A stretch of 11,845 nt of DNA from an uncultured Enterococcus sp. (lineage in GTDB: Bacteria; Bacillota; Bacilli; Lactobacillales; Enterococcaceae). Location: positions 1-11,845 of the forward strand of contig CAMJVA010000031.1 in the NCBI GenBank assembly GCA_946409145.1. Direction: 5' to 3'. A model generated the notes under the pieces. It saw nothing but the letters and a program-made list of their open reading frames with translations. It made no database searches and was not told where the DNA came from. Shown in pieces: positions 1-6,943 of this stretch (position 1 is the first letter of the stretch; every line of letters begins with the position of its first letter). Made by a program: the position numbers and the translations under genes.

Positions 1-189
1 TTTGCCTTAGCTATTTTCTTACCAGTAGCTCCAGATGATGCCTTATGTTTACTAGCAGGTCTCACAGAAATGTCTTTTAAAAAGTTTGCTTTAATTATTT
101 GTTTAGGAAAACCCGTTTCTGTTGCTGCCTACAGTGTGATTTTAGTAAATGGTTTTCAATTCCTACAACAATTTTTACCACAAATTTAA
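1..189 (+). CDS. C-terminal end of a VTT/DedA-like (TVP38/TMEM64-type) membrane protein, partial
   Basis: The first base begins an open frame of 62 codons ending in TAA at 187-189; the 5' part lies outside the window. The visible peptide begins FALAIFLPVAPDDALCLLAG and continues with LTEMSFKKFALIICLGKP. A hydrophobic stretch, then a proline/aspartate turn (PDD), a small-residue segment (AGLT), and a second hydrophobic helix beginning after an F-K-K-F segment is the usual layout at the end of VTT-domain proteins (DedA and TVP38/TMEM64 families), which are integral membrane proteins linked to lipid flipping or membrane homeostasis. The family call rests on this short motif pattern and hydrophobicity only. 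The substrate cannot be inferred. A terminator follows 13 bases after the stop, so this gene is transcribed separately from the next one. Confidence 0.6.
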   Translation, partial: FALAIFLPVAPDDALCLLAGLTEMSFKKFALIICLGKPVSVAAYSVILVNGFQFLQQFLPQI

Positions 190-202
190 TTTAGATGCAT
201 TA

Positions 203-228
203 GTCCTCATTATTGAGGGCTTTTTTTT
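203..228 (+). terminator. Rho-independent terminator of the VTT-type gene
   Basis: Seven-base arms GTCCTCA (203-209) and TGAGGGC (214-220) pair with one G-T wobble around a four-base loop, and eight T follow directly (221-228). It lies 13 bases after the stop codon of the plus-strand membrane protein gene, which is the expected place. Confidence 0.85.
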
Positions 229-236
229 GCGAATTT

Positions 237-265
237 TTTTCATTTTTCCCAATTTAGAGTAAAAT
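237..265 (+). promoter_or_regulatory. Probable sigma-A promoter of the phosphodiesterase gene
   Basis: A TTTTCA -35-like hexamer (237-242), a 17-base spacer and TAAAAT (260-265) precede the start codon at 290. The -10 element is 5/6 to consensus; the -35 is weaker and sits in T-rich DNA, so the spacing is the main support. The preceding terminator makes a separate promoter here likely. A ribosome binding site AAAGGAAG (275-282) follows, about 8 bases before the ATG. Confidence 0.5.
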
Positions 266-289
266 AGAAAAATGAAAGGAAGATAAATA

Positions 290-2098
290 ATGATCCCTTT
301 AAAACTACAAGTGAAACAAACCTTCGAATTTATTCGAAAAAGTCGCTACTATTTTTTTGATGTCTTAATTGTGCATTTATTAATGCTTTTTGTCTTGCTT
401 CCCCTATTATCCCAAGGTTTAAAAGGAATTTTAAAATTTGGAGGTATTCCCTATTTATCTTCAGACAACCTCCTTGAAATTGTAACCCAACATGGCTTTG
501 TTCTATTAGGAATGATTATTTTACTTGTGATCATGTTGTGTTTAGTTTATTTTGAATTCACTTTTTTAATCCTTAGTTTTGCTTATATTTTAGAGCAAAA
601 AATTGTCACTGTTCCACAATTATTTTTCCAAAGTTTAAAAGTCATTCAAGGAACGACCTTTAGTAAACTACTTTTTTTCTTAACTTACTTTTTAATTCTT
701 CTTCCTTTATCAGGTTTGGGATTTCATTCAGAACTTATTTCTAAAATAAAAATTCCTGCTTTTATTTTAGATTTTATTTTTCAACAGCGCTATTTAGTGG
801 TCTCAAGTTTCCTTTTACTTTATCTGGTAACACTTTATTTAGCCATTCGCTTTATTTTAGTCTTACCTTATTTGGTTTTAGAAAACACCACGGTTTTACA
901 GGCTCTTAAAAAAAGTTGGGCCAAAACAAAACAGCGCTTTTTATCCTTAGGCAGTCAAATTGCTTTTTTATATTTAGCAGTTTTACTTTTAGTGGCTTTT
1001 TTATATTTAGTAACTGTTTCAACACAGCAGCTGGTAGATAGCCATTTCCCACAAATAGCTAGAAGTGTGGCTAGCGTTTTATTATCCGCTTTATACGGTT
1101 TATCTCTTGGACAAAGTACTTTTTTATCGGCTTTATTAATTTATTTAATGGTCAGTGTCTTTCGAAGCTATGAAAGTATTCATCTTCCCCAGAATAAAAA
1201 TTTTTGGTCTTCTCTTGAGAAAAAAAGTGTGATTTATGTGAGAAATTTCTTCTTTGTTTTAGGATTAATTGCAGTAGGTGTTACAGAAGTTCTTGGAAAT
1301 TATCAAGAACTAGAAGAATTTACTTTTACAAAACCAACCATCGCCTCTCATCGCGGAGTAGACCTGTCTAAAGAAGCCAATGGGGTGCAAAATTCTTTAG
1401 AGGCTTTAGAAAATACAGCCAAACTTCAACCTAATTTTGTAGAAATGGATGTTTTTTTAACCAAAGATCAACAGTTCGTCGTGGTCCATGATGAAAATTT
1501 AAAAAAACTTACAGGAAAAAATGTGACTATTGACCAACTGACTTTAGCTCAAGCGACAAAATTAACAGTGAAAGAAAATAACTTAAGCAGTAAAATTGTA
1601 AGTTTTACAGACTACTTAAATGAAGCAGAGAAATTAAAGCAGCCTCTTTTAGTTGAAATAAAAGTGACTAAAAACGACCCGAAAAATCTAGTGTCTTTAT
1701 TTCTAAAAAAATATGAAAAAGAGTTACAACAAAATCATGCTTACATTCAAAGCCTTTCCTATAACATTGTTGAAGACGTCAAAAAACAAGCTCCAGACCT
1801 TGTAACAGGGTATGTACTTCCTTTTAACATTATAGGTCCCCCTAGTTCTTCGGCCGATTTTTTTACAATGGAACACACCACTTTAAACAAAAACTTTGTG
1901 GAAGCGGCAAAAAAAGATGGAAAATTTGTTTTAGCTTGGACCGTCAATGATGTTTCAACTATGGAACGAATGGTCTTTTACGGGGTTTCTGGTATTATCA
2001 CGGATAAAGTTGCCACGATGAAAAAAGCCCTTTTGGATCAGCCAGAAGAAGCAACTTATGCAGATAAATTATTATATTTTTGGATTGGAATGGGTTAA
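290..2098 (+). CDS. Membrane-anchored glycerophosphodiester phosphodiesterase (602 aa)
   Basis: This protein is predicted to split glycerophosphodiesters into glycerol-3-phosphate and an alcohol. Residues 1 to about 336 form an N-terminal membrane region with about seven or eight hydrophobic segments (near 22-42, 69-100, 124-143, 168-197, 222-243, 258-291 and 318-336), as in proteins with the GDPD membrane domain. Residues about 350-585 form the catalytic GDPD barrel: H354-R355 in the first strand, E385-x-D387, H400-D401, E456-x-K458, the AWTVND segment at 549-554 and ITDK at 570-573. The histidine pair and the acidic metal ligands of the family are all present, so it should be active. The start is supported by AAAGGAAG about 8 bases upstream. 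It stands alone between two terminators. The substrate could be deacylated phospholipid or a lipoteichoic-acid-related glycerophosphate; the sequence does not decide this, nor on which side of the membrane the barrel lies. Confidence 0.92.
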   Translation: MIPLKLQVKQTFEFIRKSRYYFFDVLIVHLLMLFVLLPLLSQGLKGILKFGGIPYLSSDNLLEIVTQHGFVLLGMIILLVIMLCLVYFEFTFLILSFAYILEQKIVTVPQLFFQSLKVIQGTTFSKLLFFLTYFLILLPLSGLGFHSELISKIKIPAFILDFIFQQRYLVVSSFLLLYLVTLYLAIRFILVLPYLVLENTTVLQALKKSWAKTKQRFLSLGSQIAFLYLAVLLLVAFLYLVTVSTQQLVDSHFPQIARSVASVLLSALYGLSLGQSTFLSALLIYLMVSVFRSYESIHLPQNKNFWSSLEKKSVIYVRNFFFVLGLIAVGVTEVLGNYQELEEFTFTKPTIASHRGVDLSKEANGVQNSLEALENTAKLQPNFVEMDVFLTKDQQFVVVHDENLKKLTGKNVTIDQLTLAQATKLTVKENNLSSKIVSFTDYLNEAEKLKQPLLVEIKVTKNDPKNLVSLFLKKYEKELQQNHAYIQSLSYNIVEDVKKQAPDLVTGYVLPFNIIGPPSSSADFFTMEHTTLNKNFVEAAKKDGKFVLAWTVNDVSTMERMVFYGVSGIITDKVATMKKALLDQPEEATYADKLLYFWIGMG

Positions 2099-2100
2099 AA

Positions 2101-2135
2101 AAAGAGTGGGACGTGAACATGTCCCACTCTTTTTT
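2101..2135. terminator. Strong bidirectional terminator between converging genes
   Basis: Arms AAAGAGTGGGAC (2101-2112) and GTCCCACTCTTT (2121-2132) pair perfectly over 12 bases around an 8-base loop. A T-run (2129-2135) follows on the plus strand, and an A-run (from about 2097) gives the U-run for the opposite direction. It lies 2 bases after the phosphodiesterase stop and 7 bases beyond the lipoprotein gene stop on the other strand, so it most likely serves both. Confidence 0.92.
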
Positions 2136-2142
2136 AATTTTT

Positions 2143-2571
2143 TTAAGCTTTTTCAATACTTACAATGGAATTTCCAGGGATTTGTGGCGGAAGAGACATG
2201 GTCATAATCGCCATTTTTTTCAAAGTGAATTTTACTTTAACCCCAGACTTTAACTCTTCTTTTTTCACGTCCTTCACTAAATCTTCTTTGGCATTTAAAA
2301 TAACTCCATCATTTTTCATGCTTTTTAAAATATTTTCTGGATCGTGAATTGCTTCAATCTCTTTTAAAGACAGACGTAAAGTTTCCCCGTCTACTTGAAC
2401 ATCTTCACTTAAGGTGCCAGTGAAAATAGCTTGTTCTTCATTTTTTTCCACTTGCTTCACTTCTGTCGTCTCCTTTGTTGAGGAATCAGTTGTTTTAGCT
2501 TGTCCACTGGAACAAGCGCTAAGAACTAATAGGCAAGCTATTGGCAAAAATAATCCGGTTAATTTTTTCAT
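2143..2571 (-). CDS. Small secreted lipoprotein of unknown function (142 aa)
   Basis: The N-terminus is a typical type II signal peptide: MKK, a hydrophobic core, then the lipobox LSAC with the lipidated cysteine at residue 20. The mature protein should be anchored to the outer face of the cell membrane. Residues about 21-47 are a Ser/Thr/Lys/Glu-rich linker. The rest (about 48-142) looks like a small beta-rich domain: short alternating segments such as IFTGTL, LRLSL, GVILNA and VKVKFTL, ending in a T-M-S-L-P-P-Q segment and SIVSIEKA. That ending recalls small Gram-positive lipoproteins of the DUF3221 kind, but this is only an impression. AGAGGA lies 7 bases before the ATG. No enzyme motif is seen. 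The gene converges on the phosphodiesterase gene and follows dnaI on the same strand, with a promoter of its own. Confidence 0.85.
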   Translation of the reverse strand: MKKLTGLFLPIACLLVLSACSSGQAKTTDSSTKETTEVKQVEKNEEQAIFTGTLSEDVQVDGETLRLSLKEIEAIHDPENILKSMKNDGVILNAKEDLVKDVKKEELKSGVKVKFTLKKMAIMTMSLPPQIPGNSIVSIEKA

Positions 2572-2597
2572 AGTGTCATCCTCTTATTTTTTAATTA

Positions 2598-2626
2598 AAT
2601 ATCTCATTAAATAATACCTTCGTCAA
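2598..2626 (-). promoter_or_regulatory. Probable sigma-A promoter of the lipoprotein gene
   Basis: Read on the minus strand, TTGACG (2626-2621, 5/6) is followed after 17 bases by GATATT (2603-2598, 4/6), 26 bases before the lipoprotein start codon. The spacing is ideal and the surroundings are very A+T-rich. This allows the gene to be expressed apart from the nrdR-dnaB-dnaI unit ahead of it. Confidence 0.6.
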
Positions 2627-2684
2627 GAAATAATTTTTTTATTTAATGTTTTTGAAAAAGTTTACATTTCTTAAAAATAAAGTT

Positions 2685-3611
2685 TTAGGGATTACGTCTA
2701 TTTCTTCCAACCATACTTACTTCTTTGGTTAAATAACGAACTCTCTCCATTAAACGTTTCGCTTTTAAGGGCTCTTCTTCCCCTTTTTGATTGGTAGTTA
2801 AATAATTTTTTTCTAAGTCTTTCAAGGGAATATTGGAAGAAATAAAAAGTGGCAGCCCTTCTTGCATACGATATTGCAAAATAACTCCTAAAATTTCATC
2901 CCTAATCCAACTAGATAAATTATCGGCTCCTAGGTCATCAATCATTAAAATCGGTACTTTTTTCACTTGATCTAACTCATCAGAAACGGTTCCTTTACCA
3001 ATAGCTCGCTTCATTTCTAAAGAAAAAGAAGGAAAATGGACTAACATGGTTTCAAACCCATGTTTAGCCAGCTCATGGGCTAAAGCTCCTAGAAGATAAG
3101 TTTTTCCCACGCCAAAACTCCCTGATAAATATAATCCTTTATGAAATTCTTGGCTATTTTCTTGATATGCTTCAACAAATTTCAAGGCTTCATCAATCGC
3201 TTGAGCTCGTTGAGGGGTGAGTTCAAATTTATCAAAAGACGCATACTTAATATCTTTTGGCATTTGTTGTAAGGTTACCCGATTCAATACCGCTAACCGC
3301 TCTTGCTCTTTTAAAAGCTCCGCTGTGGGTTGATAAGTAACATCAATAAAATGATGGTTTAAGGTTAACTGCGGTTTATAGCCTGGTGCCAGTTGGTTGG
3401 GAGCTGCTGCTTGATATTTTTTCTTTTCTTGAACAAATTCATAGAGTTTTGCATAACTTTTCATAATCTCTTCTTTGGATAATTCTTCATGTTTACTTAA
3501 AAATTCTTTCACTTCAGGATCTTTTAACACTTCATCCATTAAAGTTTCATAAACGTGATTCATATTTTTCTTGTCAATAATTTGACGAATGGTACTGCCC
3601 ACGTCTTCCAT
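2685..3611 (-). CDS. dnaI: Primosomal protein DnaI, helicase loader (308 aa)
   Basis: DnaI is the AAA+ ATPase that loads the replicative helicase (DnaC in Bacillus naming) onto DNA together with DnaB and DnaD. The C-terminal ATPase domain carries Walker A GSFGVGKT (164-171), Walker B ILMIDDLGAD (221-230), a sensor-1-like FISSN (256-260) and an arginine-rich RLMERVR (286-292). Residues 1 to about 105 are the N-terminal helicase-binding domain, with GYKPQL and IDVTY in the places expected for this family. Length is close to that of Bacillus DnaI (about 311). Oddly, the protein has no cysteine at all, so the zinc site known in the Bacillus N-terminal domain cannot form. It starts 4 bases after the dnaB stop; its ribosome binding site AGGTGA includes that stop codon, so translation is probably coupled. 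No clear terminator follows. Confidence 0.96.
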   Translation of the reverse strand: MEDVGSTIRQIIDKKNMNHVYETLMDEVLKDPEVKEFLSKHEELSKEEIMKSYAKLYEFVQEKKKYQAAAPNQLAPGYKPQLTLNHHFIDVTYQPTAELLKEQERLAVLNRVTLQQMPKDIKYASFDKFELTPQRAQAIDEALKFVEAYQENSQEFHKGLYLSGSFGVGKTYLLGALAHELAKHGFETMLVHFPSFSLEMKRAIGKGTVSDELDQVKKVPILMIDDLGADNLSSWIRDEILGVILQYRMQEGLPLFISSNIPLKDLEKNYLTTNQKGEEEPLKAKRLMERVRYLTKEVSMVGRNRRNP

Positions 3612-3615
3612 GTTG

Positions 3616-4887
3616 TCACCTACTTTCCTTTAATTTATTAATTCTTTTTTGAAATGCTGCTTTTTCTTCGTCAGTCATTTGCGTTTCTTCAACAGGTTGA
3701 TCCACCCATTCAGGTAAGGTTTCTTTTTTGACATTTCCTGTATTTTTTCGCGGATTTTTTGGTGTCCCTGTCCCTTGCTGTCTTTTTCTCGTTTTTAAAA
3801 TGGCTTCTTCTGGAGTATAAATTTTTTCTTGCGCCCAAGAATTAGCAATAGCTTCAACATAAGCGCTTTGTAAATTGGAACGATTTTGTTGCCGTAAAAC
3901 ATAATCCAGTAACACATTTAACACACTATCAGGTAATACATGGCGTTTATGGAGATTTTCAATTAGATATTTTTCACTATTAGCCACAAAGCCACCTTTT
4001 TGTTTTTTAATGCCAGCTAAAAAGTTCAAAGGGGTAAATTCTTCACACGCTTTAATAAAGGCAATTTCTTCTTGGGTGAAGCCTTTTTCAAGAAGTAAGG
4101 CGAAGCGATCTTCATTTTGAGAAACTGGCTTTATGTCATTTAAATCTTGTAGTTTTTCACTAAATTCTTTAGCAATGATTTGCTTTAATTTCTTTAAAGA
4201 AAAAACTTCTCCTTCTAAAGAAGTAACTGTACTTCTTAAAGTAAGTTTTCCTAAATCCAGTTCGCTGTAACCATAAAGATTAACAATATCCTGTAGTTCT
4301 TTGCGATCTTCTTTCGAGAATTCTCGTAAATGAATTCCTTGATGACTTAAAATATCACTGAAAAACAGCCAATCAAAAGTCGTATTACTTTCTTTTACTT
4401 TCTTTGGAGTGCTTTCAGTAGGTAAATAGTCTAAGGTTCGAGGAAAAATCATTGTAAAGGTCACACTAATATCTTTTCCGGAAATTTTTTCTGGTAAAAG
4501 TTTTTCCTTCAACTCATTTAAGGCAGTATCCCCTATTTTTTCTTTTAGAAGTTGTATAAAAATATCATCTTGGAAAAATTTTTCTACACTTAAAGGATTT
4601 TTCAACTGATAATAATAAGTATTCTCTGTATAAAAAGTTTTCATTAAGCCTAATGCTTCTAACTTTTGCCGACTTTTTAAAAAATCTGGCAAACCGCAAT
4701 CTAAAGCAGACAATAAAAAAGTATGGGATTTTTTTTCTGTTAAAATTCGTCCTTGAGCTAGGAAATAATCATATAAACTAAAGGCTGGTGCACCTAAAAT
4801 CGGCAAGTACAAGACACTTAATAATGGCGACATCTCATAAGCTCCTAGGACAACTTGATATTTATCTTTTGGCTTTAATGACGTCAT
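3616..4887 (-). CDS. dnaB: Replication initiation and membrane attachment protein DnaB (423 aa)
   Basis: This is the Gram-positive DnaB, a DnaD-related helicase co-loader, not the E. coli DnaB helicase. With DnaD and DnaI it brings the replicative helicase to oriC and to stalled forks, and in Bacillus it is membrane-associated. Residues about 1-110 match the winged-helix start of the family. Residues about 290-360 form the DnaD/DnaB C-terminal fold, with the signature Y-xxx-I-xxx-W at Y343, I347 and W351. The tail from about 365 is lysine-rich and probably flexible. It is somewhat shorter than Bacillus DnaB (about 472). The ATG overlaps the nrdR stop as ATGA. The only purine-rich stretch upstream is GATGAG, 8 bases before the ATG, a weak ribosome binding site, which suggests dependence on ribosomes finishing nrdR. 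Confidence 0.94.
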   Translation of the reverse strand: MTSLKPKDKYQVVLGAYEMSPLLSVLYLPILGAPAFSLYDYFLAQGRILTEKKSHTFLLSALDCGLPDFLKSRQKLEALGLMKTFYTENTYYYQLKNPLSVEKFFQDDIFIQLLKEKIGDTALNELKEKLLPEKISGKDISVTFTMIFPRTLDYLPTESTPKKVKESNTTFDWLFFSDILSHQGIHLREFSKEDRKELQDIVNLYGYSELDLGKLTLRSTVTSLEGEVFSLKKLKQIIAKEFSEKLQDLNDIKPVSQNEDRFALLLEKGFTQEEIAFIKACEEFTPLNFLAGIKKQKGGFVANSEKYLIENLHKRHVLPDSVLNVLLDYVLRQQNRSNLQSAYVEAIANSWAQEKIYTPEEAILKTRKRQQGTGTPKNPRKNTGNVKKETLPEWVDQPVEETQMTDEEKAAFQKRINKLKESR

Positions 4888-5357
4888 AATTTTTTCTCAT
4901 CTTTAGCTTTATTAACAATATCTTGTAATTCTTGCAAGAAAACGGACATGTCTTTAAATTGCCGATAAACACTAGCAAACCGAATATAAGCAATTTCATC
5001 TAAATTCACTAACTGTTCCATGACATATTCCCCAATTTGCGTAGAAGAAACTTCACTTTCTCCTGTACTTCTCACCTTAGTTTCTACAAAATCAACGATT
5101 TTTTCCATTTGCTCCATGGAAACAGGCCGTTTTTCAGCAGAACGGACAATGCCTCGAAGAATTTTTTCTCGTTTAAATTCTTCACGCTCTCCATTTTTTT
5201 TCACCACTAATAAAGGTGTGGCTTCTATTCTTTCAAAAGTAGTAAAGCGGAAACTACAACTTTCACACTCTCTTCGTCTTCTAATTGCTCGACTATCCTC
5301 AGTGGATCTGGAATCAATAACTCGCGAGTTATTATGGTTACATCTAGGACAACGCAT
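4884..5357 (-). CDS. nrdR: Transcriptional repressor NrdR (157 aa)
   Basis: NrdR senses ATP/dATP and represses ribonucleotide reductase genes. The N-terminal zinc ribbon has C3-x2-C6 and C31-x2-C34, with the basic stretch RAIRRRREC between them, as is standard. The ATP-cone domain covers about residues 49-139, starting with VVKKNGEREEF. Length is normal for the family (about 150). Its ribosome binding site AGGTGAG lies 3 to 4 bases before the ATG, and a promoter with an extended -10 element lies upstream. It is first in a unit with dnaB and dnaI, an arrangement common in Firmicutes that ties dNTP supply to replication initiation. I see no obvious NrdR box at its own promoter. The start is fixed by the invariant MRCP beginning. 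Confidence 0.97.
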   Translation of the reverse strand: MRCPRCNHNNSRVIDSRSTEDSRAIRRRRECESCSFRFTTFERIEATPLLVVKKNGEREEFKREKILRGIVRSAEKRPVSMEQMEKIVDFVETKVRSTGESEVSSTQIGEYVMEQLVNLDEIAYIRFASVYRQFKDMSVFLQELQDIVNKAKDEKKL

Positions 5358-5391
5358 TTTCTCACCTACTTTAAGTAATTGAATTTCTTTT

Positions 5392-5421
5392 AGTATAACA
5401 GAAAATGAAGGGAAATTTAAA
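5392..5421 (-). promoter_or_regulatory. Probable promoter of nrdR-dnaB-dnaI with extended -10
   Basis: On the minus strand, TTTAAA (5421-5416) is followed after 18 bases by TATACT (5397-5392), with TGT directly ahead of the hexamer giving the TGnTATACT extended -10 form. An extended -10 tolerates the modest -35. It sits 34 bases before the nrdR ATG and downstream of the coaE terminator, so it should start a separate transcript. Confidence 0.7.
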
Positions 5422-5454
5422 TAATTCTTCTGTTTTTCTCCTTGTTATAAAAGT

Positions 5455-5486
5455 AAAAAAAGCTAGCCTCCTTTTAAAGGGGACTA
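5455..5486 (-). terminator. Terminator folded over the 3' end of coaE
   Basis: On the minus strand the arms CTAGTCCCC (5486-5478) and GGAGGCTAG (5471-5463) pair with one wobble and one mismatch, closed by an A/T loop, followed by CTTTTTTT (5462-5455). The 5' arm encodes the last residues of CoaE and the stop codon (5476-5474) lies in the loop region. Because of the overlap, a ribosome at the stop would cover part of the hairpin. Confidence 0.75.
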
Positions 5487-6094
5487 GTTTTTTCTGTCTT
5501 TTCCTGAAAATTTTTTAACCATTTTAAAACTTGCTCTTCAGTCTTTCTTTTTGTAGCAGAATTATCAATAATAATATCTCCTAAACGTTTTTTTTCATTA
5601 AGAGATAATTGGCTTGCCATCCGTTTTTCAGCTTCTATTTCAGTTAACTGATCTCTTTTCATAAGCCGATTCTTTTGAATATTTTCCGGGACCCAAACCA
5701 CCATCACTTGCTCACAGTACTGGTCATAATTTTCTTCATAAAGTAAAGGAATATCTAAGACGATTAAAGGAATATTTTTTTCTTTGGCCCCGTTGATTTC
5801 TTTTAAAAAAGCGTTTCTTAAATAAGGATCCATAATGTCATTGAGTTTTTGTAATAATTCCTTTTTCGCAAATACTCTTTTACCTAATATTTTTCGATTT
5901 AACGTTCCGTCAACTTGTAAAATATCCTCTCCAAAATAAGCGACAATTTCTTTTAAGGCAGGACTATTTTTTTCCACAATTTTTCTAGAAACTAAATCTC
6001 CATCGACCACTGGAATCTTTTCTTTTAAAAAAATACTAGTCACGAGAGATTTTCCACTGGCAATGCCTCCAGTTAAGCCTAAAACAAATGTCAT
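5474..6094 (-). CDS. coaE: Dephospho-CoA kinase (206 aa)
   Basis: CoaE phosphorylates the 3'-hydroxyl of the ribose of dephospho-CoA with ATP, the last step of coenzyme A synthesis, in the cytoplasm. The P-loop is GLTGGIASGKS (residues 6-16), followed by VVDGD (29-33), which holds the conserved aspartates. Further family signs are DIPLLYE (114-120), RLMKRD (143-148), the lid segment RMASQLSLNEK (158-168) and the D-I-I-I-D-N-S-A stretch near the end (173-180). Length is normal. The ATG overlaps the mutM stop as ATGA, and AGAGGGGAG lies just before it. It is the last gene of the polA-mutM-coaE unit; its final four codons form an arm of the terminator. Confidence 0.97.
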   Translation of the reverse strand: MTFVLGLTGGIASGKSLVTSIFLKEKIPVVDGDLVSRKIVEKNSPALKEIVAYFGEDILQVDGTLNRKILGKRVFAKKELLQKLNDIMDPYLRNAFLKEINGAKEKNIPLIVLDIPLLYEENYDQYCEQVMVVWVPENIQKNRLMKRDQLTEIEAEKRMASQLSLNEKKRLGDIIIDNSATKRKTEEQVLKWLKNFQEKTEKTSPL

Positions 6095-6924
6095 TTACTC
6101 CCCTCTAATCTTTGGCAAGTGGGACAAAAGTGTGTACCTCGACCTGCCACTTTAATTTTTTCAATCAAACTTCCGCATCTTACACAAGGTTGACCTTCCT
6201 TTCCATAGACTTGCAAAAATTCTTGGAAGTGTCCGGTTTCGCCTTTTGCATTATGGTAAGAGCGAATAGTGGTTCCCCCTAAAATAATGGCTTCATTTAA
6301 TTCTTCAATAATATTTTTTCGAAGAAGCACTACTTCATTCTCTTTTAAGGTCTCACTTAATCTTAAAGGATGAATAAAACTTTTATAAAGAACTTCATCC
6401 ACATAAATATTTCCTAAACCCACGACTACTTTTTGACTTAATAAAAGTCCTTTAATATTTTGTTTGGTCTTTAAAGCTTTTTTAAATTTTTCCAAGGAAA
6501 AATCTTCTTCAGTAGGTTCCATACCTAGTTTTTTTAAGCTGGAGTAGTTGGCTACCTCGTCTTTTTTTAAAAGAGCAAACCGACCGAACTTTCGCACGTC
6601 TAAATAACGCAATTGATTTCCATCAGACAAATCAATAAGTAAATGAGTATGCTTAGTTATGGGCTCATTAGGAGAACTTAGGGTATACCGGCCTTCCATT
6701 CGTAAATGAGATACTAAAACAAAATGCTCTGTTTCTAAAAGTAAAAATTTTCCCCGACGGCTTACTTGTTGAAAGGTTTCTCCTACTAAATTATTCCTAA
6801 ATAGTTCTACCTCTGGGGTAGCAATAATATTAGGATAAAGTACCGTGACCTTCATAATTTTTTTGTGGGAAATTAAAGGGTTCAAAGTTCGTCTCACATT
6901 TTCAACTTCTGGTAATTCTGGCAC
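6091..6924 (-). CDS. mutM: Formamidopyrimidine-DNA glycosylase (277 aa)
   Basis: MutM (Fpg) removes oxidised purines such as 8-oxoguanine and cuts the abasic site. The N-terminus PELPEVE supplies the catalytic proline (P2) and glutamate (E3) once the first residue is removed. K59, in the RRGKF segment, matches the conserved beta-hairpin lysine. The helix-two-turn-helix region lies around 150-185 (QNIKGLLLSQKVVVGLGNIY). The C-terminal zinc finger has C247-x2-C250 and C267-x2-C270, with R262 in the GRGTHFC turn that contacts DNA. The start codon is GTG, fixed by the invariant N-terminus and by the strong ribosome binding site AGGGAGGA 6 bases ahead. It begins 19 bases after the polA stop and is probably co-transcribed with it. 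Confidence 0.97.
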   Translation of the reverse strand: MPELPEVENVRRTLNPLISHKKIMKVTVLYPNIIATPEVELFRNNLVGETFQQVSRRGKFLLLETEHFVLVSHLRMEGRYTLSSPNEPITKHTHLLIDLSDGNQLRYLDVRKFGRFALLKKDEVANYSSLKKLGMEPTEEDFSLEKFKKALKTKQNIKGLLLSQKVVVGLGNIYVDEVLYKSFIHPLRLSETLKENEVVLLRKNIIEELNEAIILGGTTIRSYHNAKGETGHFQEFLQVYGKEGQPCVRCGSLIEKIKVAGRGTHFCPTCQRLEGSK

Positions 6925-6930
6925 AAAACT

Positions 6931-6938
6931 TCCTCCCT
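6931..6938 (-). promoter_or_regulatory. Ribosome binding site that sets the GTG start of mutM
   Basis: On the minus strand AGGGAGGA ends 6 bases before the GTG. Its strength probably offsets the weaker start codon, and it lies wholly in the 19-base gap after the polA stop. Confidence 0.85.
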
Positions 6939-6943
6939 TTTAT

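Noticed and set aside
5020..5382. A 120-codon plus-strand open frame
   Set aside because: It is fully opposite nrdR, whose zinc ribbon and ATP cone are unmistakable, and it has no recognisable domain.
5398..5440. A possible CodY- or NrdR-type operator near the nrdR promoter
   Set aside because: Only a half-match (ATTTTCTG) to a CodY box is seen and no ACACWATATATWGTGT-like NrdR box; too weak to report as a site.
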